A DNA stretch of 64,000 bases from Caldimonas brevitalea. GTDB taxonomy: Bacteria > Pseudomonadota > Gammaproteobacteria > Burkholderiales > Burkholderiaceae_C. The position numbers and the translations under genes were made by a program. This document shows positions 47,183 through 54,256 of the stretch, in pieces; position 1 is the first letter of the stretch, and each line of letters opens with the position of its first letter. Below the pieces are notes generated by a model. That model worked only from the letters and a program-made list of their open reading frames with translations. It was not told where the DNA came from and did not search any database. The stretch spans positions 5,952,001 to 6,016,000 of the forward strand of contig NZ_CP011371.1 of NCBI RefSeq assembly GCF_001017435.1. Direction: 5' to 3'.

Positions 47183-48706
47183 TCAGCGGAACTTCACGCG
47201 CTTGCTCTCTTTCAACACCGCCGCTGCATCGGGGGCGGTGATGAAGCGCTCGCGCAGCAAACGCTGCACGCTGTCGGCGACCTTCCAGCGGTACACATGC
47301 TCGTGGTGGTACAGCTGGCGCAGCCGGGCCGCGTCGAAGGGCAGCTCATGGCCGGCGATGAAGCAGAAGCTGGCGCCGGTGGAGGTGCCGTTCCAGGTGC
47401 TGGTCGGCACGTCGACATAAGGTGAGCGCAGCCCGCCGACGACGTTGCCGAACAGGTCCAGCACCGGCTGGCCATGGACCACTTCGATCGGCTCGGCGCG
47501 CGGTGGCGCGATGCCGCGGCGCACCCACAGGTCGAGGTTCTGCCACACGGCATTGAAGTGCAGGCCGGACGGGAAGCGGCTGCGCGGCCCTTCGTTGCAC
47601 GCCATCGGCGGCACCGGGCGGCCCGCCGCGACGATGTCGTCCGGCGCTGCCGCGCTGTACAACTCATCCGGCGTTGCATGGCCGGCACCGGCCATTTCGT
47701 AATGGCGGTAGCGGTCGGTGTACGTGTCGCTGTCGGGACGGCGGGCACTCAGGCCCGGCAGGTAATCGGACTGCGACATGATGTGGATGATGGGCACGCC
47801 CACATGGGAGAACTGCCGGCGCGGATCGCCGACGGGCGGGGCCGCCTCGCACTGGTTCATCGGCACGGCGCCGACAAAGGCGCCGCCGGCCACCGCCACC
47901 ACGTAGCCGTCGTAGAGCGGCACGCCGTGGTTGCGCTGCGTCTCGAGGGGATGGATGGCGTTGATGTAGTTGTAGAGGTAGCCGCCGGTCTGCGAATAGC
48001 CGAAGCCGTAGAGCTTGTCGACGCGAAAGCCGGCGCTCTCGCGCAAGGGGTTGCTCGGGTGCTGGCTCTTCAGCCACGCGCCGACCTGGCTGTAGATGTC
48101 CCAGACCAGGCCGTTCTCGGTCGTGCGCACGGTGTCGGCCGCGGTCACGGTGCAGTTGCGCGGGTCGTCCAGCGGCAGTGGGTTGGCGAACGACAGGGAC
48201 GCATACCGGGCGGGGTTGAAGCGCTGCAGCGCCACCACCGACACCGGCTTGACGGTGATGCCGACCCAGACGTCACCGTTGCGCATGAAGTGATCGCCCG
48301 ACAAGCCCCAGCCGATGTTCAAGTCGAACAAGTTGGACGGGTTGAGCAACTCGACGACAACATTGCCGCTGAACTTGCGGCCCTTGGCCGGGCGGCGCAC
48401 CAGCACGCGCGTGGTGTACGGCGCATCGGGGGTGCGCACCACCGCTGGGCCGGGCGCCGGCCAGCTGTAGACATTCGCTGTGCCGCTGGCGAAGAACTCT
48501 TCTTCGACATAACCGTGCTGCTTGAGTTTCTCGGGTCGCAGCGTGTGGTCGGCGGCCCCGAAGGGATAAGACGTCGGCGTGACCGGGAGGGGGCCGGTGA
48601 TGCTCGGCAAAGGTGTCGTGGCCTTCGAAACGCCGGGCGCTGCGGCCGCAATCGTGAGGGCGACGCCGGCGAGCGCTTTATGAGTGGGTGTCCAGCTGTC
48701 CTGCAT
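47183..48706 (-). CDS. Secreted alpha/beta hydrolase domain protein (Abhydrolase_10 type)
   Basis: This is a 507-residue protein with a signal peptide (LAGVALTIAAAAPGVSKA). It belongs to the large alpha/beta-hydrolase domain family seen in environmental proteobacteria and actinobacteria. Typical parts are GNVVVELLNPSNLFDLNIGW, WVGITVKPVSVVALQRFNPA, the probable nucleophile in LYGFGYSQTGGYLYNYIN, and the C-terminal ASFCFIAGHELPFDAARL with His near the end. The substrate is unknown. The ATG at 48706 has AGGAGA upstream, better than an in-frame start 29 codons earlier. It is convergent with the M23 gene. Confidence 0.82.
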   Translation of the reverse strand: MQDSWTPTHKALAGVALTIAAAAPGVSKATTPLPSITGPLPVTPTSYPFGAADHTLRPEKLKQHGYVEEEFFASGTANVYSWPAPGPAVVRTPDAPYTTRVLVRRPAKGRKFSGNVVVELLNPSNLFDLNIGWGLSGDHFMRNGDVWVGITVKPVSVVALQRFNPARYASLSFANPLPLDDPRNCTVTAADTVRTTENGLVWDIYSQVGAWLKSQHPSNPLRESAGFRVDKLYGFGYSQTGGYLYNYINAIHPLETQRNHGVPLYDGYVVAVAGGAFVGAVPMNQCEAAPPVGDPRRQFSHVGVPIIHIMSQSDYLPGLSARRPDSDTYTDRYRHYEMAGAGHATPDELYSAAAPDDIVAAGRPVPPMACNEGPRSRFPSGLHFNAVWQNLDLWVRRGIAPPRAEPIEVVHGQPVLDLFGNVVGGLRSPYVDVPTSTWNGTSTGASFCFIAGHELPFDAARLRQLYHHEHVYRWKVADSVQRLLRERFITAPDAAAVLKESKRVKFR

Positions 48707-49192
48707 TGCTGTCTGTCTCCTGCGAGTTTTTGAGAATGAGAAAAGAAGGAGAAACACAAGGCGCAGGGAATATCGACCGGCTGCTCGTATCACGCCGATG
48801 CGGGAGGCGCCGCGTGTTTTTCACGCCGCCTGAATCACGGCTTCCCTGGCCCTGCCGGAGGCGGTGGGGCCGCTCCGGCAAAAGCAATGTGCCTTTTGGC
48901 CAGGGCCCACGGGAAGGTCAACCATGGGGTGTCGGTTGCGTAACGGTATCGCGCGTAACCGGGAGTGTTAAATGGAAGGAAGCGTCTGCAGCGTGGAATC
49001 GCCCATCGTTGCCCCGAGCGCCATTCGTTCTGCGCTGCAGGCGCGGCGGTCGGAGTGCGGCTGCCGATATATTCCCGTTACCGGGGTCGCGACACAGCGG
49101 TGGTGAATCAAGAAAGCCGTGGCGCGAAAAGACGCGGTTGAATCAGCGCGGTGTTGAAGGACCGGTTCTAAACCTCAGCCCACCCGGCCCCG
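48707..49192. other. Intergenic region with repeated GCGTAAC motifs
   Basis: No convincing gene is present in these 486 bp. They are less GC-rich than the genes around them. The right side has the direct repeat GCGTAAC at 48938-48944 and 48953-48959, and CCGTTACCGG near 49078, which is related. They may be regulator sites for the leftward hydrolase gene. A rightward frame of about 200 codons crosses the area but has Arg/Pro/Ser-rich chance composition. Confidence 0.45.
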
Positions 49193-49669
49193 TCAGCGCG
49201 GTCTTTTGTTTATCGCAGATATCGCGGGCGCCTCGTGAGCGGGCAACAACGCCCGCTCCCGTCTCGCGCCCAAGACCCCCGATGCCGCGGCGCTGAGCAA
49301 ACGCCGAAACGTCGGGCATTCCAGGTGGCTCGGAGCCGGACAGGCGGCAGCGTGCCGCAGGCCGTCGCGCATCGCGCCCAGCTGGCGGATCATCCGGTCG
49401 AGTTGCTCGGCCTTCGCCGCGAGGGCCTCGCGGTCGATGCGGGGCCGCCCGTCGGACGTGAACATCAGCGCGATCTCGTCGAGCGTGAAACCCGCGGCGC
49501 GGCCCAGCGCGATCAGTGCCAGCCGTTCGAGCACTCCCGCATCGAACAGCCTGCGCAGGCCGCGCCGCCCGACCGAGGCGATCAGTCCCTTCTCTTCGTA
49601 GAACCGCAAGGTCGACGCCGGCACGCCGGTGCGCCGCGCGACCTCGGTGATGTCCAGATGTGGTGCCAT
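49193..49669 (-). CDS. MerR family transcriptional regulator
   Basis: This is a 158-residue MerR-type regulator. The winged helix begins MAPHLDITEVARRTGVPAST and includes LRFYEEKGLI. A dimerisation helix follows, and AACPAPSHLECPTF near the end holds two cysteines. SoxR would need a four-cysteine 2Fe-2S cluster; only two cysteines are visible, so this is not SoxR. It belongs to a common proteobacterial group in which these cysteines may bind a ligand or metal. It diverges from a methyltransferase gene, and a SoxR-box-like palindrome lies between them. Confidence 0.87.
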   Translation of the reverse strand: MAPHLDITEVARRTGVPASTLRFYEEKGLIASVGRRGLRRLFDAGVLERLALIALGRAAGFTLDEIALMFTSDGRPRIDREALAAKAEQLDRMIRQLGAMRDGLRHAAACPAPSHLECPTFRRLLSAAASGVLGARRERALLPAHEAPAISAINKRPR

Positions 49670-49673
49670 CCGC

Positions 49674-49704
49674 TTGACCTCAAGTCGACTTGAAGTGGCA
49701 CTGT
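49674..49704 (+). promoter_or_regulatory. MerR-type promoter with SoxR-box-like palindrome
   Basis: TTGACC (49674-49679) can be a -35 element. It is followed by a 19-bp spacer typical of MerR-activated promoters and CACTGT at 49699-49704 as a poor -10. The palindrome CCTCAAGTCGACTTGAAG (49678-49695) covers the spacer and differs from the E. coli soxS operator mainly in the centre. It should be the binding site of the adjacent MerR protein, controlling the methyltransferase gene and perhaps itself. Confidence 0.65.
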
Positions 49705-49735
49705 GTCGCTTTCTCTCCTGAAAGGCAACACGCGC

Positions 49736-50617
49736 ATGGACACGCCCCTCCCCCTCGACGACGAACAAACGCGACTGTGGAACGGCCACGCCGGCCATGC
49801 CTGGGTGCGGTCCCAGGCCTTGCTGGACTGCATGTTCCAGCCCTTCGAAGACCTGCTGGTCGACGCCGTTGGCGCGGCCGCTGCGACCCGGGTGCTCGAC
49901 GTGGGCTGCGGCACCGGCAGCACGACGCTCGCCATCGCCCGGCGACTGGCGATGCGGGGCCGTTGCACCGGCATCGACATCTCGGCGCCGATGATCACCG
50001 CGGCGCGCGACCGGGCCGATCGGGCGCGCGCGTCGGCCCGCTTTCTCCTGGCCAACGCGCAGGAGCACCGGTTCGAGCCGGGCGGCTACGACATGGTCGT
50101 CTCGCGTTTCGGGGTGATGTTCTTCGACGATCCGGTCCGCGCCTTCGGCAACCTGCGTCGCGCCAGCCGGGACGGGGCAGTGCTGCGTTTCATCGCCTGG
50201 CGCACTGCGGCCGAAAATCCGTTCATGACAGCTGCTGAGCGGGCGGCCGCGCCGCTGCTGCCCGATCTGCCCGCGCGCCAGCCGGACGCGCCCGGACAAT
50301 TTGCATTCGCCGATCCGCATCGGGTCCATCACATCCTGAGCGACAGCGGCTGGGACGAGATCGACCTCCAGCCCATCGACGTGCCCTGCAGCTTCCCGGC
50401 CAGCGGGCTGGACGAATACCTGACCCAGCTGGGCCCGGTGGGCGTGGCCTTGCAGCGCACCACCGAGCCGCTGCACGCGCAGGTGGTGCAGGCGGTGCGC
50501 GCCGCCTTCGATCCTTATCTACACGGCACCGATGTGCGTTTCACCGCGGCCTGCTGGACGGTCGGTGCGAAAGCGTCACCGGCGTGGACGCCGGCTCAGG
50601 CGCCGGGCAACGTGTAG
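49736..50617 (+). CDS. Class I SAM-dependent methyltransferase
   Basis: This is a 293-residue methyltransferase. Motif I is RVLDVGCGTGSTTLAIARRL, the acidic motif II position is GIDISAPMI, and VVSRFGVMFFDDPVRAFGNL represents motif IV. It resembles UbiE/COQ5-like enzymes found next to MerR regulators. The ATG at 49736 has AAAGG upstream. The start lies just downstream of the MerR-type promoter, so it is probably the regulated target. The acceptor is unknown. Its end overlaps a degraded reading frame on the other strand. Confidence 0.87.
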   Translation: MDTPLPLDDEQTRLWNGHAGHAWVRSQALLDCMFQPFEDLLVDAVGAAAATRVLDVGCGTGSTTLAIARRLAMRGRCTGIDISAPMITAARDRADRARASARFLLANAQEHRFEPGGYDMVVSRFGVMFFDDPVRAFGNLRRASRDGAVLRFIAWRTAAENPFMTAAERAAAPLLPDLPARQPDAPGQFAFADPHRVHHILSDSGWDEIDLQPIDVPCSFPASGLDEYLTQLGPVGVALQRTTEPLHAQVVQAVRAAFDPYLHGTDVRFTAACWTVGAKASPAWTPAQAPGNV

Positions 50618-50888
50618 TCGATGAAGAGCGATGGGCTGAGCGTGCCCACCGCCAGCCTGTCGAACGGGCTCACCTCAACCGGCTCGTTGACATAGGGAGG
50701 GTGCCGAGGCCGTGGCGGTCACGGTAGAACGAGCTGAACACCTCGTGCTGCCCGCAGACCAGGGCGAAGCGATGCAGGTCGGTGTTGTCATCCCGCTCCA
50801 CGGGGGCGCGCGTGAGCGTCGCGTCCCAGCACACATGGATGGGTCGATGTTCAACCGCCCGGCGACATGGGGACCTCCCGGGATCTTC
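50596..50888 (-). pseudogene. Frameshifted C-terminal remnant of an unknown protein
   Basis: Reading the minus strand, one frame from 50888 gives HVCWDATLTRAP, then NTDLHRFALVCGQHEVFSSF and YRDRHGLGTLP. It then breaks near 50694-50700 (a G-rich run), and the next frame continues YVNEPVEVSPFDRLAVGTLS up to PSLFIDYTLPGA and a stop at 50596. The two parts read as one coherent polypeptide joined by a single-base shift. No start lies at a sensible place; an in-frame stop precedes 50888. I do not recognise the family. It could also be a sequencing error in a short real gene. Confidence 0.4.
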
Positions 50889-50930
50889 TCATGCGCTTGC
50901 GGCGTGTCCTTCGGGCCGGCACCCGGCCGC

Positions 50931-51692
50931 TCAGGCCTGCGCCGCCTGCGGACGCGGCGGCTCAGCGAGATAGACGGGGGTCTGCGCCGACAGCCCTTGC
51001 TGGACCCGGCGCGTCAGCTCGTCGGCCAGCACTTCGTCGCGCCCGCCGGCCAGCGCTTCCAGCGTCTGCCGCACCACCTCCTGCGGGGGCAGCTTGGGGC
51101 CCGGCACGTTGCGCGCCATGTCGGTGTCGATGAACGCCATGTGCACGCCCAGCACCCGGGTGCCCTGTGCGCGCAGTTCGTTGCGCAGGCCATTGGTCAG
51201 CGACCACGCCGCTGCCTTCGACAAGCTGTAGGTACCGGCGACCGGCAGGTTGAGCCAGCTCAGCACCGACAGCACGTTGACGATCGCACCGCCGCCGTTC
51301 GCAGCCAGCACCGGCGCGAAGGCGCGGCTCAGGGCCCACGGGCCCACCACGTTGGTTTCGAATTCCGCGCGCGCGGCCGCAATGGCATCGGGTGCGAGCA
51401 GTGACGAGCCCCGGGTGATGCCGGCGTTGTTGATCAGCAGCGTGAGGTCGGGGCAGCGCTGCACCGCGGTCGCGATGTCGTCGGCACAGGTGACGTCGAG
51501 TGCGAGCGGCTCGACACCGTCGGGCTCCAACGAAGCGGCATCGCGGGCGGCCGCGTAGATCTTCTTCGCGCCGGCCGCACGCAGCCCGACGACAAACGCG
51601 CGCCCCAGCCCGCGGTTGGCGCCGGTGACCAGCACCACGGCGTCGCGCAGCACCACACCGGCGGGCCCATTCGCCTTCGAGGCCGGCGCCAT
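50931..51692 (-). CDS. SDR family oxidoreductase, coupled to thiolase
   Basis: This is a 253-residue SDR: VLVTGANRGLGRAF at about 20, INNAG near 95, and YSLSKAAAWSLTNGL with the catalytic Tyr and Lys near 160. Its ATG overlaps the stop of the thiolase gene (TGATG), so the two proteins are made together. The pairing with a thiolase and a TetR regulator suggests a 3-hydroxyacyl-CoA or related step in fatty-acid or aromatic acid breakdown. The exact substrate is not clear. Confidence 0.88.
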   Translation of the reverse strand: MAPASKANGPAGVVLRDAVVLVTGANRGLGRAFVVGLRAAGAKKIYAAARDAASLEPDGVEPLALDVTCADDIATAVQRCPDLTLLINNAGITRGSSLLAPDAIAAARAEFETNVVGPWALSRAFAPVLAANGGGAIVNVLSVLSWLNLPVAGTYSLSKAAAWSLTNGLRNELRAQGTRVLGVHMAFIDTDMARNVPGPKLPPQEVVRQTLEALAGGRDEVLADELTRRVQQGLSAQTPVYLAEPPRPQAAQA

Positions 51693-52825
51693 CACACGCG
51701 CTCCAGCACGGTGGCGATGCCCTGCCCGCCGCCGATACATTGGGTCGCCAGGGCATAACGGCCGCCTTCACGCGCCAGCAGCGCCGCCGCCTTGCCGGTG
51801 ATGCGGGCGCCGGTGGCGCCGAGCGGATGGCCGATGGCGAGCGCACCACCATCCAGATTCACGCGGCCGAGGTCCAGCTCGAGTTCACGCAGGCAGGCGA
51901 TGGCCTGCGAGGCGAAGGCTTCGTTGATCTCGACCACGTCGAGGTCGCCGACACCGAGCGCGGCGCGCGAGAGCGCCTTGCGCGTCGCCGGCACCGGGCC
52001 GATGCCCATCACGGCGGGGTCGACGCCAACGCTGGCGAACGCCGCGACGCGGGCCAACGGTGTCAGCCGGTGGCGTGCCGCGAAGCTGTCGCGGGTGACC
52101 AGCACCGCGGCAGCGCCGTCGGTCAACGGCGACGACGTGCCAGCGGTCACCACACCGTCGGGCCTGAAGGCCGGCTTGAGGCCCGCCAGCGCCTCGAGTG
52201 AGGTGGCCGGCCGGATGCAACCGTCGGCGGCCACCGTCTCACCGGACTCGAGCACGATGGGCACGATCTCGGCATCGAGCCGGCCCTGCTCGCGCGCGGC
52301 GCTCGCCTTCTGGTGCGACTGCAGCGCCAGCGCTTCCTGGTCGGCGCGCGACACCTGCCACCGCTCGGCGACGTTCTCGCCAGTGTCGCCCATCGGCAGA
52401 TACGCATCGGTCCGGCGCAGCAACTCCGGGTTGGGCGAGAAGTTGAAGCCGCCTTGCGGAACCATGGTCATCGACTCCACGCCCACACACAGGAACGCGT
52501 CGCCCATGCCGGCCTCGATCTGGGCCGCGGCCATGTGCACCGCCTGCATCGACGACCCGCAAAAGCGGTTCACCGTCACCCCGCCGACGTGATGCGGCAA
52601 CCCCGCCAGCAGGCCGACCACACGCGCGAGGTTGTTGCCCTGTGCCGCCTCGGGGTAGGCGCACCCGAGGATGACGTCTTCGATCAAGGCCGGGTCGAGG
52701 TCGGCGCGTGCGAGCAGTCCGCGCACCACCTGGGCCGCCAGCGTGTCTGGACGCACTGCAGCGAGGGCGCCTTTCTTGGCGAAATGGAAGGGAGAACGCG
52801 CGTAGGCGGCGATGACGGCTTGCAT
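51692..52825 (-). CDS. Acetyl-CoA acyltransferase (thiolase)
   Basis: This is a 377-residue type II thiolase that splits 3-oxoacyl-CoA with CoA. The nucleophile Cys89 is in VNRFCGSSMQ, His333 in GHPLGATGAR and the second Cys363 in QCIGGGQG. The order fits FadA-like beta-oxidation enzymes. It is the first gene of a two-gene operon with the SDR and has the ribosome site AGGAG. A good sigma70 promoter lies upstream in the AT-rich region shared with tetR. Confidence 0.93.
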   Translation of the reverse strand: MQAVIAAYARSPFHFAKKGALAAVRPDTLAAQVVRGLLARADLDPALIEDVILGCAYPEAAQGNNLARVVGLLAGLPHHVGGVTVNRFCGSSMQAVHMAAAQIEAGMGDAFLCVGVESMTMVPQGGFNFSPNPELLRRTDAYLPMGDTGENVAERWQVSRADQEALALQSHQKASAAREQGRLDAEIVPIVLESGETVAADGCIRPATSLEALAGLKPAFRPDGVVTAGTSSPLTDGAAAVLVTRDSFAARHRLTPLARVAAFASVGVDPAVMGIGPVPATRKALSRAALGVGDLDVVEINEAFASQAIACLRELELDLGRVNLDGGALAIGHPLGATGARITGKAAALLAREGGRYALATQCIGGGQGIATVLERV

Positions 52826-52904
52826 GGAGGGCTCCTGTTAGATGATGGTTGTCATGATTATTTATATTACGCTCATCATCTATACTGTCAAGCAAGCCAT
52901 CGAC
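52826..52904. promoter_or_regulatory. AT-rich divergent promoter/operator of thiolase and tetR
   Basis: On the minus strand TTGACA (complement of 52886-52891) and TAATAT (complement of 52864-52869) make a good promoter for the thiolase with a 16-bp spacer. TAGATGATG (52839-52847) and CATCATCTA (52874-52882) are perfect inverted arms around it, and ATGA-N6-TCAT lies inside. The TetR protein encoded to the right is the likely binder. The local AT content stands out sharply. Confidence 0.6.
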
Positions 52905-52922
52905 ATGCAGGAGTCCGACGAG

Positions 52923-53501
52923 ATGCGAGTGACCCGTGAACAAGCGGCGTTGAACCGCGAACGTGTGCTGGCAGCGGCCGCGCGTCTGTTCCGCGAGCGG
53001 GGCTTCGACGGCGTCGGCGTGGCCGACCTGATGAAGAGCGCCGGCCTGACCCACGGTGGCTTCTATGGCCAGTTCGGCTCGAAGGAAGCGCTGATGGAGC
53101 AGGCCTGCACCCGGGCCTTCGACGTCTCGCTGGAGCGTTGGCGACGGTTGATCGAGGAGGGGGGCGACGCCCCTTTGGCGGCGTTGACGCGCGTCTATCT
53201 GTCACCGCTGCACCGCGACCATCCCGGTGAAGGGTGTGCGCTGGCGGCCTTGGGGACCGAAGCTGCGCGCCAGGGGCCGGGCCTGCGAAAGGCGTTCACC
53301 GAGGGCACGCGCGCCCTGGTCGACCTGATGACGGCCCTGGTGCCCGGGCGCGCCAAGGCCGTCAAGCGCCAACGCGCACTCGCCACCTTCGCCGCGATGG
53401 TGGGAGCCCTCGTGATCGCACGCGCGGTGGACGACGAAGCGCTGTCACAAGAGGTGCTGGAGGCGGTGTCGGTGTCGGTCAACCCGCCGGCGCAGGGATA
53501 A
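52923..53501 (+). CDS. TetR/AcrR family transcriptional regulator
   Basis: This is a 192-residue TetR-type repressor. The helix-turn-helix lies at about 5-50 (REQAALNRERVLAAAARLFR, then ADLMKSAGLTHGGFYGQFGS). The C-terminal ligand domain has conserved GCALAALGTEAARQ. The longer frame upstream (from 52842) encodes a hydrophobic stretch that is really the operator DNA, so ATG 52923 with AGGAG nine bases before it is chosen; ATG 52905 is possible. It probably represses the divergent thiolase-SDR operon and responds to an acyl-CoA. Confidence 0.9.
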   Translation: MRVTREQAALNRERVLAAAARLFRERGFDGVGVADLMKSAGLTHGGFYGQFGSKEALMEQACTRAFDVSLERWRRLIEEGGDAPLAALTRVYLSPLHRDHPGEGCALAALGTEAARQGPGLRKAFTEGTRALVDLMTALVPGRAKAVKRQRALATFAAMVGALVIARAVDDEALSQEVLEAVSVSVNPPAQG

Positions 53502-53524
53502 AGCGTCGCGGCGCGCTGCAGGCG

Positions 53525-53574
53525 AAAAAAAACCGCGGTCGAGGCCGCGGTTCTGTGCCGGCCCTGAGGGCCGG
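53525..53574 (-). terminator. Intrinsic terminator of the cold-shock gene, with second hairpin
   Basis: On the minus strand, CCGGCCC/GGGCCGG around TGA (53558-53574) comes first. A perfect stem of AACCGCGG (53531-53538) with CCGCGGTT (53545-53552) follows and ends in eight U residues (complement of A at 53525-53532). This is a textbook rho-independent terminator for the leftward cold-shock gene. The hairpins may also stop tetR transcription. Confidence 0.9.
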
Positions 53575-53590
53575 GCAGGCATGTGTCCGG

Positions 53591-53800
53591 TCAGGCCGGA
53601 CGGATGTTCGAAGCCTGGGGGCCCTTCTGGCCCTGCGTGACCTCGAACGTCACACGCTGGCTTTCGTTCAGCGTCTTGAAGCCGGAGCCTTGGATCTCGC
53701 TGAAATGGGCAAACAGGTCTTTGCCGCCGTCGTCAGGCGTGATGAAGCCGAAGCCTTTGCCTTCGTTGAACCATTTCACGGTGCCGGTTTGAGTCGTCAT
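53591..53800 (-). CDS. Cold-shock protein, CspA family
   Basis: This is a 69-residue single-domain cold-shock protein that binds RNA and single-stranded DNA and melts mRNA structure. The RNA-binding motifs KGFGFI (RNP1) and LFAHF (RNP2) are intact, in the usual order after [10 protein letters not shown]. The ATG at 53800 has AAGGAA about eight bases upstream. A leader region of at least 100 bp without genes precedes it, as expected for CspA-type mRNAs with regulatory 5' ends, and an intrinsic terminator follows. Confidence 0.96.
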   Translation of the reverse strand: MTTQTGTVKWFNEGKGFGFITPDDGGKDLFAHFSEIQGSGFKTLNESQRVTFEVTQGQKGPQASNIRPA

Positions 53801-54256
53801 GATGTCGATTCCTTTCGAGTGAGGCGCAGCACATGCTGCCGTGCAGAGACGCCAAGAAAATCATCGATGGGGATTCGACCGGAGCCGGCCGACGGGATCG
53901 GCTGGAAACAGAGGAGACCTACAAGAGACGGTCTTGTGCATACCTACGGAGGCGGATGGTACACCGACGTTGTGCGACCGTCCGACAAGGCGCAGGGCCT
54001 TGGCCCGGGTGTGCGGATGGACGGTGCCCGGGGGCGGCCCGACGTCGACAGGCGGCCGCCTGACTGAAGGCCGGCCCGGACGGCGCCATAGAGGACGCCA
54101 ACCGGGAAACCCGTCGAGAGGGCCCGAGGTGCGGATCGGCGCGAGCCTTGACCAGGGCTCACGGCCTCGGTCCGCAGCGGCAACGCCGGCCTTCGGCCGG
54201 CGGCGCCGCTGGCAGGACCGCCGGCGCCGCGTCTTGCGCCGCGGCGCCTGGGCCCG
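53801..54256. other. Cold-shock gene leader and spacer to the GH39 gene
   Basis: These 456 bp carry no supported gene. The part next to 53801 should hold the promoter and long 5' leader of the cold-shock gene; I could not place the promoter securely. Near the right end a perfect hairpin, GCCGGCC-TTC-GGCCGGC at 54185-54201, sits 55 bp beyond the stop of the leftward glycoside hydrolase gene and may terminate it. Confidence 0.5.

Noticed and set aside
48688..49296. Rightward frame of about 200 codons between the hydrolase and MerR genes
   Set aside because: It has Arg/Pro/Ser-rich chance composition, overlaps two gene ends, and has no ribosome site or motif.
49193..49669. Annotation of the regulator as SoxR because of the sox-like operator
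   Set aside because: Only two cysteines are present and the 2Fe-2S cluster motif of SoxR is missing.
50712..51404. Rightward frame of about 230 codons across the SDR gene end
   Set aside because: It overlaps a well-supported SDR gene on the other strand and has no recognisable sequence.
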